A stretch of DNA of 38,181 nt from Amycolatopsis vastitatis. Its GTDB lineage: Bacteria > Actinomycetota > Actinomycetes > Mycobacteriales > Pseudonocardiaceae. The notes below the pieces were generated by a model. The model worked only from the letters and a program-made list of their open reading frames with translations. It was not told the DNA's origin and searched no databases. Position numbers and translations under genes: made by a program. The stretch spans positions 1-38,181 of the forward strand of contig NZ_NMUL01000019.1 in NCBI RefSeq assembly GCF_002234595.1. The letters run 5' to 3'. Shown one piece after another: positions 23,360-31,166 of the stretch (positions are counted from its first letter, which is position 1; each line of letters starts with the position of its first letter).

Positions 23360-24850
23360 TCACGTCTCCGGAAGGTTGAGCCAGGTGGTCTTGAGGGCGG
23401 TGTAGGCGTCGAGGGCGTGCAACGACTTGTCGCGGCCCGCACCCGTGGCCTTGAAGCCGCCGAACGGCGTGATCACGTCACTGGCGTCGAAGGTGTTGAT
23501 CCACACCGTGCCGGCGCGCAGCCGCTTCGCGACCCGGTGGGCCGTCGTGACGTCACGGGTCCAAACCGACGCGACCAGGCCGAAGTCCGTGTCGTTGGCC
23601 AGCCGGATACCTTCCTCCGGCGAACCGTCGTAAGTCAGCACGGACAGCACCGGGCCGAAGACCTCTTCGCGCTCGATCGTCGTTCCGGGCCGGACATCGT
23701 CCACAATGGTCGGTTCCAGCGCCAGGCCGTCGTGGCCGCCGCCGAGGACGATCTTCCCGCCTTCGGCGCGGGCGGTGTCGAGGTAGCCCAGGACGCGGCC
23801 GAGCTGGACCTCGTCGACGAGCGGGCCGAACGCGGTCGCCGGGTCGAGCGGGTCGCCGGGCCGGAACGTCTCTCCGGTGGTCTTCACGAGTTCGGCGAGC
23901 AGATCGTCCTTCAGCGCGGCGGGCACGATCACCCGAGAGCCCGCGTTGCACGTCTGTCCGGCGTTGTAGAAGATTCCCCACGCCACCGCCGACGCCGCGG
24001 CGGACAGGTCCGCGTCCGGCAGGATCAGCTGCGGCGACTTGCCGCCGGCCTCGACCGCGACCTGCTTGCCGTTGGACTCCCCGGCGTAGACCTGGAACAG
24101 CCGGGCGACTTCGGCGGAGCCGGTGAAGGCGATCTTGTCCACGCCGGGATGCCGGCCGAGGGCCTGCCCGACGACTTCGCCGCGGCCGGGGACGACGTTG
24201 AGCACGCCGTCCGGCAGTCCGGCCTCGCTCGCCAGCCGGGCCAGCAGCAGCGCGGCCAGTGACGTCTGCTCGGCGGGCTTGAGCACCACCGAGTTGCCGG
24301 TGGCCAGTGCCGGGCCGAGCTTCCAGGACGCGATGAGCAGGGCGTAGTTCCACGGCACGACCGCGCCGACGACGCCGAGGGGCTCGCGCGTGATCCACGC
24401 CAGCGCGTCACCCGGCGTCGGCGCGAGCTCGTCGTAGGTCTTGTCGATCGTCTCGGCGTACCAGGCGATCGTCTCGGCGGTCTTGGCGACGTCGACGCGG
24501 TGGGCCTCGCTGATCGGCTTGCCCATTTCGAGGGTGTCGAGCAGGGCCAGCTCCGCGGCGCAGGCGGTGATCGCGTCGGCCCAGCGCAGCAGGATCCGCT
24601 TGCGCTCCCGCGGCGGCAGGTCTCGCCAGCGTCCGTCCTCGAAGGACTCGCGCGCCGCCCGCACGGCACGGTCGACGTCCTCGGCGCTGCCCGCCGGGAT
24701 CTGCGCGAGCACGCGGCCGTCGCGGGGAGAAACACTCGGGAACGTTTCGTCCGAAGTGGACTCCACGTACCGGCCGCCGATGAACGGCCGGGTCTCGGGC
24801 GTCAGCCGCACCGCCGCCGCGAGCCAGTCCTGGTGGGTCAGATCCGCCAC
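23360..24850 (-). CDS. NAD(P)-dependent aldehyde dehydrogenase
   Basis: A 496-residue ALDH-superfamily enzyme oxidising an aldehyde to a carboxylic acid. Key residues are the Rossmann and oxyanion segment VVPWNYALLIASWKLGPAL, Glu267 in VAVEAGGKSP and catalytic Cys301 in NAGQTCNAGSR. The GTG at 24850 is chosen because the family begins near there and it overlaps the preceding gene by 13 bases; the frame is open further upstream. It resembles gamma-glutamyl-gamma-aminobutyraldehyde (PuuC-like) and betaine-type enzymes, but the operon suggests a hydroxy-acid pathway. Confidence 0.92.
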   Translation of the reverse strand: MADLTHQDWLAAAVRLTPETRPFIGGRYVESTSDETFPSVSPRDGRVLAQIPAGSAEDVDRAVRAARESFEDGRWRDLPPRERKRILLRWADAITACAAELALLDTLEMGKPISEAHRVDVAKTAETIAWYAETIDKTYDELAPTPGDALAWITREPLGVVGAVVPWNYALLIASWKLGPALATGNSVVLKPAEQTSLAALLLARLASEAGLPDGVLNVVPGRGEVVGQALGRHPGVDKIAFTGSAEVARLFQVYAGESNGKQVAVEAGGKSPQLILPDADLSAAASAVAWGIFYNAGQTCNAGSRVIVPAALKDDLLAELVKTTGETFRPGDPLDPATAFGPLVDEVQLGRVLGYLDTARAEGGKIVLGGGHDGLALEPTIVDDVRPGTTIEREEVFGPVLSVLTYDGSPEEGIRLANDTDFGLVASVWTRDVTTAHRVAKRLRAGTVWINTFDASDVITPFGGFKATGAGRDKSLHALDAYTALKTTWLNLPET

Positions 24851-25947
24851 CGCTGCACCGCCTTTTCGTCGAGTTGGACGCCCAGGCCCGGGCGCCGCGG
24901 CACCTCGAGTTCGCCGTCCGTGTTGATCATCAGCGGCTCGGCCAGCATGAAGTCGCGGCGTTCGGGGGTCCACCCGGGCGGGTCCCAAGGGAATTCGAAG
25001 AACGGGCCGCCACCGACCCCGGCCGAGACGTGCAGGTTGGCCAGCACGCCGATGCCGTTGGTCCAGCTGTGCGGGGTGAACGCGCGGTGCTTGAGCTGGG
25101 CGAGCTCGGCCAGCGTCCGGGCGCGGTGCATGCCGACCGCCAGCACCACGTCCATCTGGTAGACGTCGAGCACGTCCTCTTCGAGGTAGCGCAGCAGCTC
25201 CGGCACGGAGTGGTGCATCTCCCCCGCCGCGATCCGCACGCCGGGGTTTTCCGCGCGGAGCGTTGTGAAGCCGTCTATGTCGTTATACGGCAATGGTTCT
25301 TCGACCCAGAACACGTCCAGCTCGGCCAGCCGGCGCACCAGCTTGCGGGTCTTCGCCAGGTCCGATGCGGGTGCGGTGTCGCCGGCCATCCGCCAGGACT
25401 GGTTGAGGTCGACCATGATGGCGAAGTCCGGGCCGAGGGCGTCACGGACCGCGGCCACGGTGGCGACGCCCTCGTTCACGCGATCGCGGTCGATCCGGAT
25501 CTTCATCGCGCGAAACCCGGCTTCGCGGGCCCGCAGGGCCGTCTCCACGCGTTCGGCCGGCGGCTTCAGCTCGGCCGAAGAGGCATACGCGGGCAACGAG
25601 CGAGCGGAGTTGCCGAACAGCGTCGCCACCGGCAGGCCCGCGACCTGGCCGATGACGTCCCAGAGCGCGGCTTCGAGCGGCCAGTAGCGCCCGCCGTGGA
25701 AGTTGGCGGTCTCAATGGCCCTGACGTGCCGGAAGATATCCAGGGGGTCTTCGCCCAGGAACAGGTGCTCGACCGCCTCGAAGCCGGCCATGGTGTCGCC
25801 GGAGCCGATGCCGGTGATCCCGTCGTCGGTGTGCACCCGCACGATCGTGGCGTCGAAGTGCCGCCGCGGTTCCGGGTCCCAGGCGGCGGCGAGCGGCGGG
25901 TCCAGCTCCAGCCGCAGCCGGTCGAGGGTGATGGCGGTGATCTTCAT
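24838..25947 (-). CDS. enolase-superfamily sugar-acid dehydratase or racemase (mandelate racemase subgroup)
   Basis: A 369-residue enolase-superfamily protein. The visible catalytic set is K149-x-R151 (AMKIRID), metal ligands Asp180 (VDLNQSW), Glu216 or Glu217 (WVEEPL) and Glu243 (AAGEMHH), and an Asp266/His293 dyad (YQMDVV, TPHSW). This is the mandelate racemase arrangement with KxR rather than KxK, usual for acid-sugar dehydratases. The substrate is probably an aldonic or other alpha-hydroxy acid. Its ATG overlaps the Fae-like stop by four bases (ATGA). Confidence 0.88.
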   Translation of the reverse strand: MKITAITLDRLRLELDPPLAAAWDPEPRRHFDATIVRVHTDDGITGIGSGDTMAGFEAVEHLFLGEDPLDIFRHVRAIETANFHGGRYWPLEAALWDVIGQVAGLPVATLFGNSARSLPAYASSAELKPPAERVETALRAREAGFRAMKIRIDRDRVNEGVATVAAVRDALGPDFAIMVDLNQSWRMAGDTAPASDLAKTRKLVRRLAELDVFWVEEPLPYNDIDGFTTLRAENPGVRIAAGEMHHSVPELLRYLEEDVLDVYQMDVVLAVGMHRARTLAELAQLKHRAFTPHSWTNGIGVLANLHVSAGVGGGPFFEFPWDPPGWTPERRDFMLAEPLMINTDGELEVPRRPGLGVQLDEKAVQRWRI

Positions 25948-26387
25948 CGGGCCACCGCCGGCTCGGTGCGGTCCAGCACTTCCCTCGGGGGCGTGTAGAA
26001 GGGGTTGGCCGCGCCGGCCCGGGCGGCGTCGAGGACGTCGGCGACGTGCGGCGTGCCCAGCACCGCGGCCGGGGGCAGGTCCCCGGCCTCGACGGCGTCG
26101 GCCACGCCCTGGGCGAGCCCGGCCTGCGCGGCGCCCCAGGTGGCCCGCTGGTGCAGGTCGGTCCCGGCCGCGGCCTTGGGCACGAACAACGTCGGCGGCT
26201 GCACCGGCACGGACGGGCGCAGCACGGTCACGAAGGGCACGTGACCCGCGCTCGGCGTCGCCGGCGCGGTCGCCCACGCCGTCTCCACCGGACCGCCCCG
26301 GCGGCCCAGCACGATGTTCGTGTGGGCGGCGTTGGCGCCCTCGCCGACGAAGGCCTCGCCGATGAGTGCGGTGGACGCGAAAGTCAT
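25944..26387 (-). CDS. formaldehyde-activating enzyme (Fae) family protein
   Basis: A 147-residue protein with an unmistakable Fae core: IGEAFVGEGANAAHTNIVLG, GGPVETAW, GHVPFVTVLRP and PPTLFVPKA, then GAAQAGLAQGVADAV. His22 aligns with the catalytic His17 of methylotroph Fae, which condenses formaldehyde with tetrahydromethanopterin. Methylotroph Fae is about 170 residues; the C-terminus here is different and Ala/Pro-rich. Actinomycetes are not known to make that cofactor, so a different carrier or substrate is likely. It is the first gene of the operon, divergent from the IclR regulator. Confidence 0.88.
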   Translation of the reverse strand: MTFASTALIGEAFVGEGANAAHTNIVLGRRGGPVETAWATAPATPSAGHVPFVTVLRPSVPVQPPTLFVPKAAAGTDLHQRATWGAAQAGLAQGVADAVEAGDLPPAAVLGTPHVADVLDAARAGAANPFYTPPREVLDRTEPAVAR

Positions 26388-26469
26388 GGGTGCTCCAGGT
26401 CGATGGGGGGTGCGGTGCGATCGACGGTAGGAGCGGGCGGAAACCGCGGGCAAGATCGGGCCGGACATT

Positions 26470-26483
26470 GCAACGCGGGTTGC
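26470..26483. promoter_or_regulatory. putative IclR operator GCAAC-N4-GTTGC
   Basis: An inverted repeat in the 143-base gap between the Fae-led operon and the divergent IclR gene. The same arms with the same 4-base spacer recur at 27357-27374, just after the IclR gene. Confidence 0.6.
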
Positions 26484-26530
26484 GCTGGCGCCAACTCGCG
26501 CTCTCGCGGACGGTTGCTAATTTCGGGGAC

Positions 26531-27346
26531 ATGACACTCCCGGACGACGCGGCCCGGCACCAGGGGCACGGCCTCCGCCGTGACCTGGACCTGCTGGAGG
26601 CGCTCGCCTCCCCCGAGGCGCAGCGCGCCGGCGAACTGGGTGTCGTCCGTCTCGCCCAGCTCACCGGCCGGGAGAAGAGCCAGGTCTCGCGGGCCCTCAA
26701 GGCCCTCGCCGAGGAAGGCATCGTCGAACGCGACCCGGACACCCTGGGCTACCGGCTGGGCTGGCGGCTGTTCTCCTTGGTCGCCCGGACGGTCGAGGAC
26801 CGGCTGGCCCGGACCGCCGAGCCGGTGATGCGGGAGCTGTCGGCGGAGCTCGAGGAAACCAGCCACCTCTGCGTCCTGCGCGACCAGGAGGTGCTCACGC
26901 TGCTGTCGGTGTCCGGGCACTCCTTCCGCGTGCACGGCTGGGAGGGGCGCGGAGTGCCGGCCCACTGCACGTCGGCCGGCCGAGTCCTGCTGCTCGACGC
27001 CACCCCCGACGAGCTTTACGTCCGTTTCCCGGCCCTGGCCGACGACCGGCCACTGTCCGAAGTGCACTCACTGCCCGAACTGTGGGCGAAGATCCAGCAG
27101 GCCCGCCGGGACGGCTACGCCCGGGTCCGCGAGGAGTTCGAGGAAGGCCTGGTCGGGGTCTCGGCGCCGATCCGCGACTTCCGCGGCCGGGTCGTCGCGG
27201 CGCTGAACATCTCCGCCCCCGCCGAACGGCTCGGCGAACGCCTCGACACCGCGGGCCGGGTCACCGCGAAGGCGGCGGCGAAGGTGTCCGCCCACCTCGG
27301 CTGGGAAGCCCGTCCCAAGCCACCGCCTGCCGCCCGCCTCACCTGA
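26531..27346 (+). CDS. IclR-family transcriptional regulator
   Basis: A 271-residue IclR regulator. The winged helix-turn-helix is at about residues 15-75 (VVRLAQLTGREKSQVSRALKAL). The C-terminal effector domain has PAHCTSAGRVLLLDA and EEFEEGLVGVSAPIRD, both typical of the IclR ligand domain, which binds small organic acids. The ATG at 26531 follows CGGGGAC. It is back to back with the Fae-enolase-ALDH-ADH operon and is the obvious candidate for its control. Confidence 0.9.
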   Translation: MTLPDDAARHQGHGLRRDLDLLEALASPEAQRAGELGVVRLAQLTGREKSQVSRALKALAEEGIVERDPDTLGYRLGWRLFSLVARTVEDRLARTAEPVMRELSAELEETSHLCVLRDQEVLTLLSVSGHSFRVHGWEGRGVPAHCTSAGRVLLLDATPDELYVRFPALADDRPLSEVHSLPELWAKIQQARRDGYARVREEFEEGLVGVSAPIRDFRGRVVAALNISAPAERLGERLDTAGRVTAKAAAKVSAHLGWEARPKPPPAARLT

Positions 27347-27356
27347 GCTGCCCGGA

Positions 27357-27374
27357 GCGCAACCAGCGTTGCGC
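27357..27374. repeat. inverted repeat GCGCAAC-CAGC-GTTGCGC
   Basis: A perfect 7-bp inverted repeat with a 4-base centre, 10 bases after the IclR stop. It could be a terminator hairpin or a second IclR site, since its GCAAC-N4-GTTGC core matches the one at 26470-26483. The rest of the 176-base gap (27347-27522) holds no clear gene. Confidence 0.5.
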
Positions 27375-27522
27375 GACCACCCTCCGGCTGGCTTCGCGCC
27401 GAAGGTCAGGACCGGAAGGCGTGCGGTGCCTCGAGCCGCCCGAGTTGCCTGAGGTCGACCGGCCGCTCCTGGACTTCCTCACCTCCTGAGGTTCTTGGCA
27501 GCCGTGCTCGCTACGGGCCGGA

Positions 27523-28416
27523 TCAGCGCAATGCGGCGGCCAGCGCCGCGTCCAGCCGCGGGTGCGTGTAGTGGTAGCCGCCCTCGAGCGCGCGGCGGGG
27601 CACGGCGCGCTGGCCGGTGGTGACCATGCCCGCCATCTCGCCGAGCGCCATCCTGAGGGCGAAGCCCGGCGTCGGCAGGACGGCGGGGCGGTGCAGCGCC
27701 CGGCCCAGCGCCTTGGAGAACGCCCGCTGGGTGACAGGTTCGGGAGCGGTGCCGTTGTAGGCGCCGCGCCACGACGGGTCGTCGATCGCCTTGACGTACA
27801 GGCCGACGATGTCGTCGACGTGAATCCACGGCACGACGAACGCACCTCCCGCGATCGGGCCGCCCAGCCCGATCCGGTAGGTCGCGAGCAGCGATTTCAG
27901 CGTGCCGCCCGCGGCATCGAGAACGACACCGGTGCGCATCCGCACCACCCGGACACCGAACCCGGCCGCCCTGGCCGCTTCGTCCTCCCATTGGAGGGAA
28001 ACCTTGGCCAGGAACGTGGTACCCGGCGGCGCGTCCTCGGTGATCTCCTCGACGCCGCGCGGACCGTAGTAGGAGACACCCGAGCTGGAGACGAGGACCC
28101 GGGGCCGGTCCGCTTCCGCGGTGGCACGCAGGCCTTCGACCAGGTTGCGGGTGCCGGTCACGCGCGAGCGCCGGACGCGGTCCTTGACCTCGTCGGTCAG
28201 CCGCCGGCCGAGGGGTTCGCCGGCCAGGTGCACCACGGCGTCCCGGCCGGCGAGCGCGCCGAGCGGGGCGGGTCCGGTGAGCGGGTCCCACTGCCACGTC
28301 GAGCGGTCGGTGCTCGCGGAGCGGGAAAGCACGGTCACCTCGTCGCCGCGCTCCCGGAGGCGGGCGGCGAGCTTGCCGCCGATGAGACCGGACGCGCCGG
28401 TGATGGTGATCTTCAC
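27523..28416 (-). CDS. TIGR01777 family NAD(P)-binding epimerase-like protein
   Basis: A 297-residue extended-SDR protein starting GTG at 28416 (MKITITGASGLIGGKLAARL) with AAGGAG eight bases upstream. TIGR01777 landmarks are GASGLIG at 7-13, VVHLAGEPLG, the SSSGVSYYG segment, and VVPWIHVDDIVGLY near 195-208. The cellular role of this widespread family (YfcH-like) is unsettled. It follows the VAT-1-like gene at a 124-base distance on the same strand and may be co-transcribed. Confidence 0.9.
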   Translation of the reverse strand: MKITITGASGLIGGKLAARLRERGDEVTVLSRSASTDRSTWQWDPLTGPAPLGALAGRDAVVHLAGEPLGRRLTDEVKDRVRRSRVTGTRNLVEGLRATAEADRPRVLVSSSGVSYYGPRGVEEITEDAPPGTTFLAKVSLQWEDEAARAAGFGVRVVRMRTGVVLDAAGGTLKSLLATYRIGLGGPIAGGAFVVPWIHVDDIVGLYVKAIDDPSWRGAYNGTAPEPVTQRAFSKALGRALHRPAVLPTPGFALRMALGEMAGMVTTGQRAVPRRALEGGYHYTHPRLDAALAAALR

Positions 28417-28540
28417 GGTGCCGGACTCCTTGGAGCAGAGGGGAAAGGCTCTTCGCGCGAGCGCCGAGCAGGACGGCGCAGGCGAGCAACAGACCCTGGG
28501 CGACGAACGCCCCAGTCATCAGCGAGTGCGGCAAATCCGC

Positions 28541-29605
28541 TTACGGCACCAGCACGATCTTTCCCAAGGCGGTTCGCGCGGAGGACTCGGAGAGTTCCAT
28601 GGCCGCCGCCACCTCGGTCAGCGGATAGCGGGCGGCGATCTTCGCCGTCAGCACCCCGTCGCGCAGGAGACCGAAGACGTGGGTGAGGTCCGTGCGGATC
28701 CGGGTGCGGAACGCCTCGCGCTTCGCCGAATCCGGCTTGCCCGCGCCCGACCACACGTCGAAGAAGCTCGCGTGCTTGCGGGTGGGCAGGGAGTTCCAGA
28801 ACGCCAGCTTCGTCAGCACGTTCAGGAAGCTGAGCAACACGGGTGTCCGGTCGTCGAGCTTGCTCGCGATGCTGTAGCAGACCAGGGTTCCGGTCTTGGT
28901 GAGCAACCGGTAGGAGCGGGAGATGCTCGCCCCGCCGAGGTGGTCGAACACCGCGTCCACGCCATCGGGAGCCAGTTCGCGGACCCGGGCGGAGACGTCG
29001 GGATCCCGGTAGTCGACCGGCTCGACGCCCAGTGCGCGTAGCGCCTCGTGGTGCCGGGGGCTCGCCGTGCCGATCACCCGGGCACCGGTGTGGCGGGCGA
29101 GCTGGGCCAGCAGGGTTCCGACGCCACCGGCGACGCCCAGCACGAGCACGGTCTGCCCGGCGCGCACCTTCGCGACGTGGTGGAGCATCTGGTAGGCCGT
29201 CAGCCCGTTGACCGTCAGCGTCTCCGCCTCCTCCGCGCTCACGCCTTCCGGCACCTCGACCAGGTCGGCGGCCGGCAGCAGGACGGCCGTGGCCCAGGCG
29301 CCGGTCTTGGTCAGCGCGGCGAACCGCCTGCCGATCAGCGCGCGGTCCACGTCCGGGCCGGCCGACTCGACGACCCCGACGAGGTCGTAGCCGGGCACGA
29401 ACGGGAACGCGGGCTGGCCGTAGTAGCGGCCCCGGCGCATCGCGCTCTCGGCGAAGGACACGGCGGTCGCTTCGACGCGCACCAGAGCCTGGCCGGCCGC
29501 AGGCCCCGGCAGCGAGCGCCGGACCACCTGCAGCCCGGACGGTTCGACCTTGCCCGGCAGCACCACTTCGGTCGCGGTCACGGTGGGGATGCTCGTCTCG
29601 GTCAT
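28541..29605 (-). CDS. medium-chain dehydrogenase/reductase, VAT-1/quinone-reductase-like
   Basis: A 354-residue MDR protein. It has VPGYDLVGVVESAG in the catalytic domain and VLGVAGGVGTLLAQLARH as the NADP-binding fold, with no zinc ligands. A long insertion around residues 240-300 (SFLNVLTKLAFWNSLPTRKH) with a conserved aromatic stretch is typical of VAT-1-like members. The ATG is at 29605. It is divergent from the first of two tandem TetR genes, which probably control it. Confidence 0.88.
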   Translation of the reverse strand: MTETSIPTVTATEVVLPGKVEPSGLQVVRRSLPGPAAGQALVRVEATAVSFAESAMRRGRYYGQPAFPFVPGYDLVGVVESAGPDVDRALIGRRFAALTKTGAWATAVLLPAADLVEVPEGVSAEEAETLTVNGLTAYQMLHHVAKVRAGQTVLVLGVAGGVGTLLAQLARHTGARVIGTASPRHHEALRALGVEPVDYRDPDVSARVRELAPDGVDAVFDHLGGASISRSYRLLTKTGTLVCYSIASKLDDRTPVLLSFLNVLTKLAFWNSLPTRKHASFFDVWSGAGKPDSAKREAFRTRIRTDLTHVFGLLRDGVLTAKIAARYPLTEVAAAMELSESSARTALGKIVLVP

Positions 29606-29713
29606 GGCCGGCTCCTCGGTCCAGTGCGACTCCTCGTCGCTCAGTTAATGGTCGTAACTATGCATCGACATGTCATACTGCGTCAACCCATAGCGTGAAA
29701 TGAGGTGTCCACG

Positions 29714-30403
29714 ATGGCCGAGCAGGAGCCGACCCGGCGCGAGCGCTACCGGCGCCAGACCGTGGCGGAGATCAAGGCCGCCGCCATGGCCCAGCTGTGC
29801 GCGAGCGGCGCGGAGACGGTGTCGCTCAACGCGATCGCGCGGAGCATGGCCATGTCCGCGCCGGCGCTGTACCGCTACTTCGCCTGCCGCGACGAACTAC
29901 TGGCCGACCTGGCTGTCGACGTCCACCTCACGCTGGCCGACGCCCTCGAAGCCGCCGCCGGCCGGAAGGTGTCCGCCGCGTCCCGGGTCACGGCGGTCGC
30001 CCACGCCTACCGCGACTGGGCACTGGCCCGGCCGCACGCCTACCACCTCGCGTACGAGACCACCTACGGCTCCGCCCGTGAGCACGCCGCCGACCGCATC
30101 GCGACCGCCGCGCAGCGGTGCATGGACGTGTTCCTGGGCGTCGTGGCCGAAGCCGGCGAGCCCGCCCGGGCACTCCCGCCCGCACTGGACAAGCAGCTCC
30201 GCGGCCGGCAAGGCAACCAGCACCGGACCCCGGCCGCGGTGCGGCACTTCGGGCTGATCTGGTGGAGCCGGCTGCACGGCCTGATCAGCCTTGAGCTGGG
30301 CCGGCACTTGGCAGCCACCGGCGTCGACGCCGCGTTGCTCTACCGGACCGAAGTCGAGGCCATGCTGGACGCCCTGCGGCCCCGCTACGGGGCCACAGCG
30401 TGA
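29714..30403 (+). CDS. TetR regulator with WHG domain, tandem copy 1
   Basis: A 229-residue TetR protein. The helix-turn-helix is at about residues 39-58 (LNAIARSMAMSAPALYRYF). The C-terminal WHG-type domain has YRDWALARPHAYHL and WSRLHGLISLEL. GAGG at 29702-29705 lies eight bases before the ATG at 29714; an in-frame GTG at 29705 would add three residues. It is divergent from the VAT-1-like reductase. The next gene is a paralogue in the same orientation. Confidence 0.87.
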   Translation: MAEQEPTRRERYRRQTVAEIKAAAMAQLCASGAETVSLNAIARSMAMSAPALYRYFACRDELLADLAVDVHLTLADALEAAAGRKVSAASRVTAVAHAYRDWALARPHAYHLAYETTYGSAREHAADRIATAAQRCMDVFLGVVAEAGEPARALPPALDKQLRGRQGNQHRTPAAVRHFGLIWWSRLHGLISLELGRHLAATGVDAALLYRTEVEAMLDALRPRYGATA

Positions 30404-30461
30404 CGCCCCATAGCGGAGCGACCTCCCCGTCCACATCGCTACGACCCATTACGATGCGACG

Positions 30462-31163
30462 ATGAGCAACGAGCCACCGTCGGTGAGCCGGCGTGAGCGT
30501 CTGCGGGCCCAGACGTTCCAGGAGATCGAGGACTCGTCGTTCGCGATCATCGACGCCGACGGCGTGCACGCGCTGACGATCGCGGCGCTGGCCCGCAGCA
30601 TGGCGATGTCCGCGCCGGCGGTCTACCGCTACTTCGCGTCACGGGACGCGCTGATCGCCCACCTGGTCACCTTGTCCTACCAGCAGCTCGCCACGGCGAT
30701 GCGGGAAGCGGTCGAGGGCAGCAGGCGGGCACCGCGCGCGCGGGTACGGCTCGTGGTCGCCGCCTACCGCGACTGGGCACTCAGCCACCGGCGCCGCTAC
30801 GGGATGCTCTTCGCCGAACGCGCCGACGACGCCCCCGGCCAGGCGGCCGGGCCGACCCCGCTGGACCAGGCGATGGCCCTGCTCATCGACCTGCTGGCCG
30901 CCGTCCAGGACACGGCTCCCGCCGAGAGCAAGACCGGCGACCGGGCCCTCGACGAGCAGCTGCGCCACTGGGCACGTTCCCAAGAGCGGCCGGACACCAC
31001 GCCCCGCGCCGCCACCGCCGCCATCCGGATCTGGACCCGCATCCACGGGATCGTCAGCCTCGAACTCACCGGAATCTTCGACAACCGCACCATCGAGGCG
31101 CAGCGGCTGATCGACCTCGAGATCGACGACGCACTCACCGCCCTGACGGCAACCGCTCCCTGA
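30462..31163 (+). CDS. TetR regulator with WHG domain, tandem copy 2
   Basis: A 233-residue paralogue of the preceding gene. It shares ARSMAMSAPA-YRYFA-RD in the DNA-binding domain, YRDWALS in the ligand domain and RIHGIVSLEL near the end. The near-identical recognition helices imply the two may bind the same DNA, while the ligand domains differ, allowing two signals at one promoter. It lies 58 bases after copy 1 and ends three bases from the convergent glycosidase, with no terminator visible between them. Confidence 0.87.
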   Translation: MSNEPPSVSRRERLRAQTFQEIEDSSFAIIDADGVHALTIAALARSMAMSAPAVYRYFASRDALIAHLVTLSYQQLATAMREAVEGSRRAPRARVRLVVAAYRDWALSHRRRYGMLFAERADDAPGQAAGPTPLDQAMALLIDLLAAVQDTAPAESKTGDRALDEQLRHWARSQERPDTTPRAATAAIRIWTRIHGIVSLELTGIFDNRTIEAQRLIDLEIDDALTALTATAP

Positions 31164-31166
31164 TCT

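Noticed and set aside
27424..27489. A plus-strand frame ending ELPEVDRPLLDFLTS after the IclR gene, reminiscent of an alpha/beta hydrolase C-terminus.
   Set aside because: It is only about 20 codons long with no supporting motif; too weak to call a pseudogene.
28417..28534. A short hydrophobic frame on the minus strand (MPHSLMTGAFVAQG..., then LLLACAVLLGARA) between the VAT-1-like and TIGR01777 genes.
   Set aside because: It runs without a stop through the whole TIGR01777 gene in another frame, has no ribosome site, and only its first 30 or so residues look like a membrane helix. At best it is a relic.
29651..29669. GTCG-N11-CGAC between the VAT-1-like gene and the first tandem TetR gene, considered as an operator.
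   Set aside because: The arms are only four bases with a long spacer; a match is expected by chance in this sequence.
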